Program-made: the position numbers and the translations under genes
From: Virgibacillus oceani
GTDB lineage: Bacteria; Bacillota; Bacilli; Bacillales; Amphibacillaceae
Reading direction: 5' to 3'
Assembly (NCBI RefSeq): GCF_014638995.1
Contig: NZ_BMFR01000014.1
Span: 1 to 64,000, forward strand
DNA: 64,000 nt
Shown here: positions 12,255-20,589 of the stretch, one piece after another
How positions within the stretch are numbered: the stretch's first letter is position 1
How the letters are laid out: every line of letters begins with the position of its first letter
The notes under the pieces: model-generated
The model's input: the letters and a program-made list of their open reading frames with translations, nothing else
What the model was told of the DNA's origin: nothing
Databases searched by the model: none

Positions 12255-13193
12255 TTAAGGCACCAATAATGATGACAAATAATAAAATAATGCCAGTAAG
12301 AAAATAGCATTTGTCTCAACAATTACGGGACTTTTCGTTTTTGCCTTTCTCGTATAAGCTGTCCGTTTAGCGGAATTTGTTCTTTGTGCTTGATACATCA
12401 AACCTGCTATTTCATTTTTCATTTGTGCACTAGATTGATATTTTCCCTGGATTGCCTTGATAAGGCATGGACTAAACACCCTTAACGCTCTCACTTCCTT
12501 TAGCTTTGCATAAAGGGTCCTTTCCCCATTCGGTCCTTTGTCAAACCGTTTTGGAAAATACAAATTTATGAATACCATAACAAATGCAAATAAATCATAG
12601 CTTGGTTCAGCACGCCTTGAACCCATTCCCCAATAGCCACGGTCGTAGAATTCGGTGTATTCTTTAATTGCCCTTCCCTTTTGAGTTGTGCCGCCAACGT
12701 CAATAAATCGAACTCTTGGTGGTGAAGCAAGCACTAGAAGGTTCTCCGCTTTTAGATCACCAAACACCCATCCAGCTTGATGCAGACGCTCCAGGTCGTC
12801 AAGAAGCTGAAGCATAAATACACCTACCCACGCATTACCATTTCTTTTAATATAGCTGCCCATTGTTTCGCCTTTTACATATTCCATAACATAGAAGGAA
12901 TATTTTGTTCCACGCGGGGTAATCCAATCATCAACATCGAACAAAGAAGGCCCAAGACGATTTCCTTGGACCTTTTGCAAAGACTTTAACACATTTACTT
13001 CCATCGTCATCGATGTACTATTATCGCTGATTTTCAAAGCGTATTCCTTACCACTGCAGGTGCATAAAAATACTGAACCAATAGCACCGCTGCCTAATTT
13101 GCGCTTAATGATAAACGACCGCTTATGCCATTTACCGCTAATACTCATACCTGGTTTAAGTTCAATATCCTGCTTCTTCCACGTTTGGTTCAT
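12255..13193 (-). CDS. yabT: Membrane-tethered Ser/Thr protein kinase YabT
   Basis: A Hanks-type kinase of about 312 residues. Visible are the glycine loop KLGSGAIGSVFLC, the lysine in YALKISD, a catalytic loop VFGDLKAENLL (GDLK in place of HRD-type HRDLK) and RFIDVGG in place of DFG. One C-terminal hydrophobic segment (about 290-308) should anchor it. In B. subtilis YabT is a DNA-activated, sporulation-expressed kinase acting on RecA. The ATG at 13193 follows GAGGG; the gene overlaps yabS. Confidence 0.88.
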   Translation of the reverse strand: MNQTWKKQDIELKPGMSISGKWHKRSFIIKRKLGSGAIGSVFLCTCSGKEYALKISDNSTSMTMEVNVLKSLQKVQGNRLGPSLFDVDDWITPRGTKYSFYVMEYVKGETMGSYIKRNGNAWVGVFMLQLLDDLERLHQAGWVFGDLKAENLLVLASPPRVRFIDVGGTTQKGRAIKEYTEFYDRGYWGMGSRRAEPSYDLFAFVMVFINLYFPKRFDKGPNGERTLYAKLKEVRALRVFSPCLIKAIQGKYQSSAQMKNEIAGLMYQAQRTNSAKRTAYTRKAKTKSPVIVETNAIFLLALFYYLSSLLVP

Positions 13194-13902
13194 CTTCATC
13201 CCTCAAGCTCCTTAGCAAGCTCTTTTTGCCAAATTGGTACATTGCTTCACGAATTGCTGGTCCGGTTGGTGTTATTCCGCCACTTGTAAGCTTTGGAAAT
13301 ATGGATGAAATAGCATCAAGTTTAGGTGACCAATCGAATACTTTTTGTATATCCTTCCGTTTACCCGGGAAACTATAAATACAAAACCGATTTCTGCCAA
13401 TACGAGCATTCAAACTAATAGATAGATCAATTAATGCTTCCTTAACAGTTGGTAATTTATCATGCATACTAGCACTTGTATCAACAAGAACGAGTACCTC
13501 TAAATCACAGGTCTCACCTAAATCCTCAACCACTTCCATTATCTCGCCGCGTTTTTCCGGATCTAAATCTTCCATCGATTGCTTTGGTCCTAAAATTTGT
13601 TTCAATTCCTGATTAACAAATCCTTGTAGCGTCTGTGTCATTGCCTGTTTAGTCACCATTTGAACAGTCTGTGATAACGACTGTTTATAAACAAGCTGAC
13701 TTACTCCGCCACCCGAAAGTGCAATATCCTCTACTTCATGCAACCCCTCTGGTTCTTCTGTCTGATCATCATCTAAGATTCCAATTACATTTACGGTTAT
13801 CCCTTGCTGATATGCAATTGCCGCTGTTGCCGCAGGATCTTCCCCCTTATTTGAACAGCCATCCGTAATCAGCAAAATCTGCTTCAACGTCCCTTTTTTC
13901 AC
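13162..13902 (-). CDS. yabS: VWA-domain protein YabS
   Basis: A 246-residue protein. The N-terminal part (ILLITDGCSNKGEDPAATA) resembles the later half of a VWA fold, and about residues 130-240 hold a VWA with MIDAS LVLVDTSASM. It is paired with yabT, which it overlaps, as in other Bacilli. A metal-ion-dependent adhesion or scaffolding role during sporulation is likely, but no partner is known. Confidence 0.85.
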   Translation of the reverse strand: MKKGTLKQILLITDGCSNKGEDPAATAAIAYQQGITVNVIGILDDDQTEEPEGLHEVEDIALSGGGVSQLVYKQSLSQTVQMVTKQAMTQTLQGFVNQELKQILGPKQSMEDLDPEKRGEIMEVVEDLGETCDLEVLVLVDTSASMHDKLPTVKEALIDLSISLNARIGRNRFCIYSFPGKRKDIQKVFDWSPKLDAISSIFPKLTSGGITPTGPAIREAMYQFGKKSLLRSLRDEDEPNVEEAGY

Positions 13903-13958
13903 AAAAACTACCTCCCAACTAATCCACTACCATCATCACCAAAATGACGAAAATGTAT

Positions 13959-14094
13959 ACATGGAAAAGTGCAGCGGGCTTGCCCAGCGACGGAGGCCAT
14001 AGTCAAGGGGCTGCAGAGCGCTGGGGTTGGCGCTCGGAATGCCAATTGACTATGGCAGGAGTCGCTAGCCCTCGCGCAACTAGACACGAAAGCT
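13959..14094. repeat. GC-rich hairpin repeat, copy A
   Basis: One of two 136-bp direct copies (the other at 14184-14319) with about three differences by eye. It is much richer in G+C than the flanks. Inside, GCCATAGTCAA (13996-14006) is the exact reverse complement of TTGACTATGGC (14046-14056), so it can fold into a long hairpin. No protein reading is credible; the open frame on the minus strand across it is just the repeat translated twice. Confidence 0.85.
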
Positions 14095-14183
14095 AAAACA
14101 CTAGCAAGGGACCGTAAGGCGCAGGGGTTTAGCGCTTGAAGTGTCCATTGCTTATGACGGCAGCTTCTAGGAGCCGAAGCTAA
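14095..14183. repeat. Divergent repeat unit between copies A and B
   Basis: This spacer is itself related to the element at 36013-36130: both share GTCCATTGCTTATGACGGCA and CTAGGAGCCG near the right end. The left hairpin arm is degraded here, so this looks like a decayed copy. Confidence 0.6.
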
Positions 14184-14319
14184 ACATGGAAAAGTGCAGC
14201 GGGCTTGCCCAGCGACGGAGGCCATAGTCAAGGGGCTTGAGAGCGCTGGGGTTGGCGCTCGGAATGCCAATTGACTATGGCAGGAGTTGCTAGCCCTCGC
14301 GCAACTAGACACGAAAGCT
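14184..14319. repeat. GC-rich hairpin repeat, copy B
   Basis: Second 136-bp copy, offset 225 bp from copy A, with the same GCCATAGTCAA/TTGACTATGGC arms. Together with A it fills the 433-base gap between spoIIE and yabS, a place where transcription from spoIIE into yabS could be affected. Confidence 0.85.
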
Positions 14320-14335
14320 CAAACGCTAGAAAGAT

Positions 14336-16786
14336 TCACTGAGCCTTTCCTTCATATACAGGAACAGCTGCCCATTGTGGTGAATTTTTTGTAACTTTAG
14401 CTACCATGACTGTCATATCATCAACTATTGCACCAGACCTGGTACGGATGACTTCTTCTAATAATAAATCAGCCATTTCCTGTGGATCGTCTGTTTTCAT
14501 TTCCCGAATTTTTCGCTTTAACCACACGTCCGTATTTTCAACATGCTTCGGTCCATCAAATATTCCATCACTCATCATGATCAATATATCCTCTGACTTC
14601 AATTGTTCACTGACAATATCGACGTCAAATTCCTGAATAATCCCCATAGGCAAATTACTAGCCTCTACCTTTAGCATTTCCTCACCGCGTTTAATAAAGC
14701 TAGGCGTTGAACCAATCTTCAAAAACCTTACAGACGCATTATGCAAATTGATTACCGCAAGATCCAGCGTTGCATACATTTCATCTGTTGAACGTAGTGA
14801 TAAAATGGAGTTTATCGATTTAATAGCAACCTTTTCCGGAATACCTGTCTGCAGGATTTGCTGGAGCAATCGTAACGTCTCATTGCTCTCTTCGTGTGCC
14901 CGTTTCCCATTACCCATACCATCACTAATCGCCATTGCGTATTTCCCAGCACCTAGTTCAATCGTTGTATAACTATCACCAGAGATGAGCCCGCCGCCTT
15001 TTGCAGCGTTAGCTACACCTGTTTCAATCACAAATTCTTTGGCAGAACCAAACGATAAATAGCAATAACCATTTGGAAAAGGTGAAATTTCTTCTTGTTT
15101 CACAACGATCATTTCATTTAAAATATCAGAAAGCACCGGGGCAATTAACTTTGGACCCTCCCCATGATAATCATAAAAAGAGACGGTCATTTCGATATCT
15201 ACATTTCCTTTATCCAATCTGTAAATGTCTAATTTCTCTAAATCTATTCCCATGTGCTTTAATGCATTAACAATTTGAATCTCCTGGTTCTCGTGATGCT
15301 GCCTTTCTTTTAAAATTTCCTTTGCGAAATTTTCCATTACCTCTGATACACCTTGCAGCTGATCCGCTACAAATCGTTTGCTTTCCATCACCTGTTTTTT
15401 TAACTTTTGATTTGCCTCGAAGAATGACATTTCCTCTTTCATTACATCTACTACCTTTTTGGATTTGACACAATGGTTTTCAAAATCGCGCATCAGCTTG
15501 CGATTAGGTTCACGTTCATCAACAAGATCATCTTTCATGTTTTCCATTAATGAATACGTTTTATCAAATTGCTGCTGCCAGCATCGGTCTTTCATAAAGC
15601 AGGTTTGGCACGTTTTTTCGGTGACCTGACTTAAAAAGTAGTCCGTTTCCCGCTTCCGATCCATATCTTCCTGTGGAAATTCTTCATTCGATGAAAAGCT
15701 TTTCGATAATGCCTCAAATACATCTGAAAATTGTTCGACCCGCTTTGCTGTGACATTTCGTACCTTTTGCAAATATTGTTCCTGCTCGTTTGTGTATTCT
15801 TCCGTACCAGGAATGTAACGGGAAAGCTTTTTAAAAAAGCTAGCAGGAGTAAGAAAGAAAAATAAAATTGCAATAGATGATTCGATTATAGATGGGAATA
15901 ATGTGGAAGCGCCTTCATAGAATCCGACCAAAAACGTCCCAACCAATAGCCCTACACTTACTCCCATTTTCTTGCCTTCCTTTAGCAGCCCACCTAACAG
16001 TCCGGAAAATGCCAGCAGACTCATTTGATACAAATTGGCTACATTTGCTAGTGACAAAATTAATCCTGCCACAACACCAACCGTAGACCCAACAGCAGCT
16101 CCGCCAATAAATGCAAGAAGTAATACAAAATAACGCGAAAGAACCTGTTCAATAGAAGCATCATATATGTCCCACCCAATTGTCCCAGTCAAGATAGAAG
16201 CAAGCAGAATGATCATACAAACAATTTCTTCATTTTTTAATGTAGGTTTATATCTTTTTGGTGATAATAATGGAATGCTTTGCATAAATATCAGTACAAG
16301 TACAGTGCCAAGAACTCCCTCTACAAATAAAAGCATCCATTCATAAGATGTGAGCTGATCCGTTATCGAATATAGAAACAATCGTGGTGCTATGGTGGAT
16401 AGGAATACAAACAGTGGAATAATAATTTGTTGATTTTTTGCATTTTTAAACAAGCCGGCAAGAAATATAAAGACAATCATTGCAAGTGCAGCAAATACGC
16501 CTTGATTGAAGGAATATGTACAAGCACCCGCAAGTACAGCTAGCATTACTTTAGCTGACTTTTCCTTATGTACAATCCATATTGTTGCCAAAAATGCTAC
16601 AGCAAACGGGGATACAACGGATAGGATAACAGCTCGTCCTAATAGAAAGCCGACAATAAAAAATAACCAGCCTTTTTCAAGCATAATTGCCCTGGCTGTG
16701 GAATTGATTTTTCTGCGGAACTTACTCATATCATGCTGCTCTCTTCCAAACGCTTTCGATTCTACTCCTGGAATTGAATCCATCAT
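14336..16786 (-). CDS. spoIIE: Stage II sporulation protein E, PP2C phosphatase
   Basis: Dephosphorylates SpoIIAA in the forespore, which releases sigma-F, and takes part in polar septum formation with FtsZ. 816 residues: about ten membrane helices (about 45-325), a central FtsZ-interacting region (about 330-590), and a C-terminal PP2C domain with ISDGMGNGKRAHEES and ILIMMSDGIFDGP for metal binding. The ATG follows GGAGAGGGAG at good spacing. Confidence 0.97.
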   Translation of the reverse strand: MMDSIPGVESKAFGREQHDMSKFRRKINSTARAIMLEKGWLFFIVGFLLGRAVILSVVSPFAVAFLATIWIVHKEKSAKVMLAVLAGACTYSFNQGVFAALAMIVFIFLAGLFKNAKNQQIIIPLFVFLSTIAPRLFLYSITDQLTSYEWMLLFVEGVLGTVLVLIFMQSIPLLSPKRYKPTLKNEEIVCMIILLASILTGTIGWDIYDASIEQVLSRYFVLLLAFIGGAAVGSTVGVVAGLILSLANVANLYQMSLLAFSGLLGGLLKEGKKMGVSVGLLVGTFLVGFYEGASTLFPSIIESSIAILFFFLTPASFFKKLSRYIPGTEEYTNEQEQYLQKVRNVTAKRVEQFSDVFEALSKSFSSNEEFPQEDMDRKRETDYFLSQVTEKTCQTCFMKDRCWQQQFDKTYSLMENMKDDLVDEREPNRKLMRDFENHCVKSKKVVDVMKEEMSFFEANQKLKKQVMESKRFVADQLQGVSEVMENFAKEILKERQHHENQEIQIVNALKHMGIDLEKLDIYRLDKGNVDIEMTVSFYDYHGEGPKLIAPVLSDILNEMIVVKQEEISPFPNGYCYLSFGSAKEFVIETGVANAAKGGGLISGDSYTTIELGAGKYAMAISDGMGNGKRAHEESNETLRLLQQILQTGIPEKVAIKSINSILSLRSTDEMYATLDLAVINLHNASVRFLKIGSTPSFIKRGEEMLKVEASNLPMGIIQEFDVDIVSEQLKSEDILIMMSDGIFDGPKHVENTDVWLKRKIREMKTDDPQEMADLLLEEVIRTRSGAIVDDMTVMVAKVTKNSPQWAAVPVYEGKAQ

Positions 16787-16810
16787 CTAAACCACTCCCT
16801 CTCCTGAGTT

Positions 16811-16891
16811 ATTAAACCACATTATGTGCCCTTTTTTTGTCAAAACAAGAGAGCATATTCATAAAATCGTTCGACTTACTTTTGTTGGACA
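16811..16891 (-). promoter_or_regulatory. spoIIE promoter with 21-bp spacer and 0A-box-like sites
   Basis: On the minus strand a -35 TTGACA (16838-16843) and a -10 TTTAAT (16811-16816) are 21 bp apart. That unusual spacing is the known feature of the Spo0A-activated sigma-A promoter of B. subtilis spoIIE. Upstream lie AGTCGAA (16870-16876) and TGTCCAA (16885-16891), each one mismatch from the 0A box TGTCGAA. Bases 16892-17157 show nothing else I can name. Confidence 0.65.
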
Positions 16892-17157
16892 AGCGGTTTT
16901 TCTACAATTAGCAACGTATTCTACCATTTTGTAAAATCACGTATCTACTGGCTAATAGCCTGTTAATTACTATATTTTCCATCCAAAGCTTTACGTTATA
17001 TAAATTAAATTTGTTGTTCATTTCTATCAAGAATACTCGAATGTTGGACAAATCAATTTTTAGACAGTGAACATCAATTGACCGCCATATGTACGCGGTG
17101 TGCGTGCCAATTTCATTCCATGTTAATCAGCTTTTATAGCAATTTTGAAAAAAACTC

Positions 17158-17186
17158 TTGCATTATAAGCTGCATTTTCATATAAT
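17158..17186 (+). promoter_or_regulatory. Sigma-A promoter of the marR-MFS operon
   Basis: -35 TTGCAT (17158-17163) and -10 TATAAT (17181-17186) with a 17-bp spacer, about 55 bases before the marR ATG. Confidence 0.75.
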
Positions 17187-17198
17187 GGTTCTTATGCG

Positions 17199-17220
17199 AA
17201 TTGTTCGTGTGTGAACTATT
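17199..17220. promoter_or_regulatory. Probable MarR operator
   Basis: A near-palindrome with arms AATTGTTC (17199-17206) and GAACTATT (17213-17220), 7 of 8 positions matching, around a 6-base centre. It covers the region just after the start site, where binding of the MarR protein would repress the operon. The link to this MarR is inferred from position. Confidence 0.55.
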
Positions 17221-17241
17221 TTTGTTTAAAGGGGATATTAC

Positions 17242-17694
17242 ATGGATTCCGATAAAAAAATCCGAGACATTATTTTCTCATTTCGAGAGGTTAATCGTTT
17301 CTTTTATAAACAAATGTGGCAACATGCAAACGAGTTAGGTGTAACAATCGTTCAGCTGCAAATACTTAAAATTTTATCTGAAGAACCTGATTTAAGTTTG
17401 CTGAGCCTCACAAAAAAAATGAGCGCGGGTAAAAGTACTGTTAGCAGCACAGTTGATCGTCTGGTCAAGGCAGATTATGTTAAGCGAGAACGCTCAACTG
17501 AGGACAGACGCGTAATCATTTTGAATTTGACGCCTCTTGGGGAAGAAAAAAGGAAGGAAGCACATGCAATGTTTATGCAACGCCTCGCAAAACTTAATGA
17601 GATAAGCGAAGACGATGTAAAAAAGTTAATTGAATACCATCAATTAATCAAAGAAAAAATCAAGATTACCGGAGATGATGAACGTGTTAGATAG
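17242..17694 (+). CDS. MarR-family transcriptional regulator
   Basis: A 150-residue winged-helix dimer protein with the MarR core LSKKMSAGKSTVSSTVDRLVKADYVKRERSTEDRR-type recognition helix and wing (about residues 60-95). It is preceded by AAAGGGGA. It overlaps the MFS gene by about 20 bases, so it most likely represses that exporter and responds to its substrates. The pair lies on the plus strand, against the surrounding core genes. Confidence 0.9.
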   Translation: MDSDKKIRDIIFSFREVNRFFYKQMWQHANELGVTIVQLQILKILSEEPDLSLLSLTKKMSAGKSTVSSTVDRLVKADYVKRERSTEDRRVIILNLTPLGEEKRKEAHAMFMQRLAKLNEISEDDVKKLIEYHQLIKEKIKITGDDERVR

Positions 17695-19237
17695 TACAAC
17701 TAGATCAGCATATATTGATGCTTCAAAAGTGCCAAAAGGTCCTATTATATTTGTAATGGTACTTGGAGCCTTTGTAGCGATTTTAAACCAAACGCTTATG
17801 AATGTCGCATTGCCAGTAATGATGGAAGATTTAAAAATAGACATGACCACAGCTCAATGGTTAACAACAATATTTATGCTAGTAAATGGTATTTTAATTC
17901 CAATTACTGCTTTTTTAATGGAAAAGTTCTCAACCAGGAAATTATTTTTAGTGGCTATGTCACTATTTGCTGTAGGTACACTCATTTGTGGTATAGCACC
18001 AGGCTTCACTCTTATTTTAATTGGCAGAGTTATTCAAGCTGCTGGAGCAGGTATTATGATGCCATTATTAACGAATGTAATCCTCAGTCTATTCCCGATT
18101 GAAAAACGTGGAGGTGCAATGGGGTTAATTGGTCTAGCAATGATGGCGGCACCTGCAATTGGTCCAACTTTATCTGGGTGGATTGTACAAACATTTTCAT
18201 GGCGTTTACTATTTTTTATTGTATTGCCAATTGCTATTATTGACGTTATTCTAGCATACTTCCTTTTACGGAATGTTACCAAACTATCAAATCCAAAAGT
18301 TGATATAGCATCCATTATTTTATCTACAATTGCATTTGGTGGATTACTTTACGGATTTAGTGCTGCTGGTCAGGACGGCTGGTCAGATCCGATTGTACTC
18401 ACAACTTTAGCTGTCGGTGCTGTTACAATGATCATTTTTGTATTTAGACAACTGCGAATTAAAACACCAATGCTGGAATTTCGTGTTTTCAAATATAGTA
18501 TGTTTTCACTAACGACTGTTATAAACGTTGTCGTAACGATGGCAATGTTTGCAGCTATGCTGTTGATACCACTATATTTACAGGATGTCAGAGGATTTAC
18601 ACCAATGGAATCAGGATTGTTATTATTACCTGGTGCGATAGTCTCTGGTATAATGTCACCAATTACCGGGAAACTTTTCGATAAAATTGGTGCTCGACCA
18701 TTAGCATTGCTTGGTTTAGGAATTACTGCTGTAACAACCTACTTTTTTACGGATTTAACAGATTCAACAACGTATACGTTTATGATGTTGTTGTACACAG
18801 CTAGAATGGTCGGTATTTCCATGATCATGATGCCAATTATGACAGCGGGATTAAACCAATTACCGAGACGTTTATATTCACACGGTACTGCAATGGCCAA
18901 TACACTTAGACAGCTATCAGGTGCTATTGGTACTGCCTTCTTAATAACCGTAATGAGTAACCGTGCAGCTGATCATATTGCTGATTTCATGCCAAAAACG
19001 GGGATGCCCAGTGAACAGGAATTTGCAGTGATCAAAGGACTTGCAACCATTGAAGGAATAAACGATTCATTTATGGTTGCCACCGTATTTGCTATTTTTG
19101 GCTTTATACTATCGTTCTTCATTAAACGTACAAAGCCTGATGCTGAGGACGATGCATATAATCAGGAAAGAAGTCGCGAAACAGAGGAACAAGGGAAAGT
19201 TCATGTTACCCATGAAGCAAAACCACAAAATGGGTGA
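17675..19237 (+). CDS. MFS multidrug exporter, DHA2 (EmrB/QacA) family
   Basis: A 520-residue proton-drug antiporter with 14 predicted membrane helices. The first helix carries NQTLMNVALP, typical of DHA2 proteins, and helix 5 has the antiporter motif region GPTLSGW. The C-terminal tail is charged and cytosolic. The start could be any of ATG 17675, ATG 17678 or GTG 17684; all overlap or abut the marR stop. The substrate is not predictable. Codon use looks like that of neighbouring genes. Confidence 0.9.
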   Translation: MMNVLDSTTRSAYIDASKVPKGPIIFVMVLGAFVAILNQTLMNVALPVMMEDLKIDMTTAQWLTTIFMLVNGILIPITAFLMEKFSTRKLFLVAMSLFAVGTLICGIAPGFTLILIGRVIQAAGAGIMMPLLTNVILSLFPIEKRGGAMGLIGLAMMAAPAIGPTLSGWIVQTFSWRLLFFIVLPIAIIDVILAYFLLRNVTKLSNPKVDIASIILSTIAFGGLLYGFSAAGQDGWSDPIVLTTLAVGAVTMIIFVFRQLRIKTPMLEFRVFKYSMFSLTTVINVVVTMAMFAAMLLIPLYLQDVRGFTPMESGLLLLPGAIVSGIMSPITGKLFDKIGARPLALLGLGITAVTTYFFTDLTDSTTYTFMMLLYTARMVGISMIMMPIMTAGLNQLPRRLYSHGTAMANTLRQLSGAIGTAFLITVMSNRAADHIADFMPKTGMPSEQEFAVIKGLATIEGINDSFMVATVFAIFGFILSFFIKRTKPDAEDDAYNQERSRETEEQGKVHVTHEAKPQNG

Positions 19238-19297
19238 AAGTAAACACCAAACAGGCTTTGCCTTTATCTGATTCGGTTGTTGTCATCCATGAACTAG

Positions 19298-19330
19298 AAA
19301 GTGCTGTCTCCATAGTAGGCGGCACTTTTC
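19298..19330 (+). terminator. Terminator of the MFS operon
   Basis: A 9-bp stem (19298-19306 with 19320-19328) ends in TTTTC about 60 bases after the MFS stop. Confidence 0.65.
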
Positions 19331-19364
19331 CATTGATTAAAAATTACAAAAAAGATTAATTCTA

Positions 19365-19393
19365 TTGACACAAATCTATCACTGTTGTATGAT
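19365..19393 (+). promoter_or_regulatory. tRNA-Met promoter
   Basis: Consensus -35 TTGACA (19365-19370), a 17-bp spacer and -10 TATGAT (19388-19393), 20 bases before the tRNA. Confidence 0.8.
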
Positions 19394-19412
19394 ACTTTTT
19401 GTGACTGATTTT

Positions 19413-19486
19413 GGCGGCGTAGCTCAGCTGGCGAGAGCGTACGGTTCATACCCGTGAGGTCGTGGGTTCGATCCCCTCCGCCGCTA
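19413..19486 (+). tRNA. tRNA-Met (anticodon CAT), elongator type
   Basis: A 74-base cloverleaf: acceptor GGCGGCG/CGCCGCT, D arm GCTC/GAGC, anticodon stem TACGG/CCGTG with loop TTCATAC, and T loop TTCGATC. It is very close to the elongator tRNA-Met that B. subtilis carries between yabR and spoIIE. The T stem GTGGG/CCCTC has one T-T mismatch where B. subtilis, as I recall it, has a G-T pair. CCA is not encoded directly after the discriminator A. It is on the plus strand, inverted relative to the conserved neighbours. Confidence 0.92.
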
Positions 19487-19555
19487 TCCAAAAGTAAAAG
19501 ATAACCAAAATATGTTATGCTGATTGGTAACATAATCTGTTATCTTGCAATTGAC

Positions 19556-19589
19556 AAGAACCTGCCTGAGAACATTCCAGCAGGTTCTT
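19556..19589 (+). terminator. Terminator after tRNA-Met
   Basis: A perfect 10-bp stem AAGAACCTGC/GCAGGTTCTT followed by TAGTTTAT. Confidence 0.65.
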
Positions 19590-19666
19590 TAGTTTATAGA
19601 AGTTACCGTCCTAACTGGTGGCGACTGATTATTCGGATTCCATACTAATAACGATACATTTACAAC

Positions 19667-19705
19667 AAAAGCAGGCACCCGCTATAAAAGTGGGTACCTG
19701 CTTTT
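19667..19705 (-). terminator. Terminator of yabR
   Basis: Stem AAAAGCAGG/CCTGCTTTT extended inward by CCC/GGG past one mismatch. It lies about 40 bases after the yabR stop and is symmetric enough to work both ways. Confidence 0.75.
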
Positions 19706-19745
19706 ACATTTATGATTATAGAGCATCGTCTATAGACAGCAGTTG

Positions 19746-20129
19746 CTATCCTCTTTTAGCACCTCGACCTCCACGTTTGGATTCTGTGTGCTTCTTCAAA
19801 GAGGCTAAACGGTCCTCTGAATCCTTTAGAAATTTATTCATTTTAGATTCAAAAGATTCACCGCGATCACGATTGTTTCTTTGGCGTACTGGCTTATCCT
19901 TCGCTTTCTTGATCGATAATCCAATTTTGCCATCTTTTTCGACATTGATCACTTTAACCAATACTTCATCACCAACGGTTAAGTGTTCATTAATGTCTTT
20001 AACATAGTTGTCGGCAACCTCACTAATATGGACAAGGCCAGTTTTTCCTTCCCCAAGCTCTACAAAAGCCCCAAAATTAGTGATACCAGTTACCTTTCCC
20101 TGCAGCTTGCTGCCTACTTCGATTGACAT
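19746..20129 (-). CDS. yabR: S1-domain RNA-binding protein YabR
   Basis: A 127-residue protein with a single S1 domain (about 5-75; GKVTGITNFGAFVELGEGKTGLVH-type strands) and a basic tail ending GGRGAKRG. Related to polynucleotide phosphorylase S1 and general stress protein 13. It probably binds RNA or ribosomes; the exact role is not established. Position next to divIC is conserved. Confidence 0.9.
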   Translation of the reverse strand: MSIEVGSKLQGKVTGITNFGAFVELGEGKTGLVHISEVADNYVKDINEHLTVGDEVLVKVINVEKDGKIGLSIKKAKDKPVRQRNNRDRGESFESKMNKFLKDSEDRLASLKKHTESKRGGRGAKRG

Positions 20130-20202
20130 AAAAAAAATGCTCCTCCTTAAAATTTTTCAATATATAGTACTAATATATTATAGCTAAGCATATAAAAGGG
20201 TG

Positions 20203-20583
20203 TCAATAAGAGGGATCTTCATCAGGGATTTTAAAGATTAATTCCCCTTCTTTGGAGAAGAAATAGTTCGTCCTGGCTATCTCTAAAACATATTCTTCAT
20301 CTTCCAGCAAGTTAATTTCCTCACGATAATTCTCTTCCTGCTTTTTTAAAGAGGCAAGCTCGTCCTGAAGCTGTTCATACTGGCCCTTTTTCTCAGCGTG
20401 AAGAGCACGCTGCTTCACATGATATGTAGCCATACTGCCAATAGCAAGGACTGCTACTATAGAAAATAACACAAGACGGCGAATTAAACGCTTTTTCTTC
20501 TTCTTTTGTCTTTCTATATGTGCATCATATTGCTGCATATAATTCGAATCTAATCTTGTTACCGTTTTTTTCTTTGTAGACAC
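20203..20583 (-). CDS. divIC: Cell division protein DivIC
   Basis: A 126-residue FtsB-type divisome protein. A basic cytosolic N-terminus (about 1-37) precedes one membrane helix (about 38-56) and a short extracellular coiled coil (about 60-95). It partners with DivIB and FtsL. The gene follows yabQ with a 6-base gap. Confidence 0.93.
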   Translation of the reverse strand: MSTKKKTVTRLDSNYMQQYDAHIERQKKKKKRLIRRLVLFSIVAVLAIGSMATYHVKQRALHAEKKGQYEQLQDELASLKKQEENYREEINLLEDEEYVLEIARTNYFFSKEGELIFKIPDEDPSY

Positions 20584-20589
20584 TAATGG

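Noticed and set aside
13908..14312. 134-residue minus-strand open frame that repeats itself
   Set aside because: It is the translation of the two GC-rich repeats; the internal duplication follows the DNA repeat, and the protein has no fold-like pattern or ribosome site.
19294..19533. 79-residue open frame with a GGGDRTHDLTGMN-type sequence
   Set aside because: This is the well-known false protein read from the antisense of a tRNA gene; it overlaps tRNA-Met.
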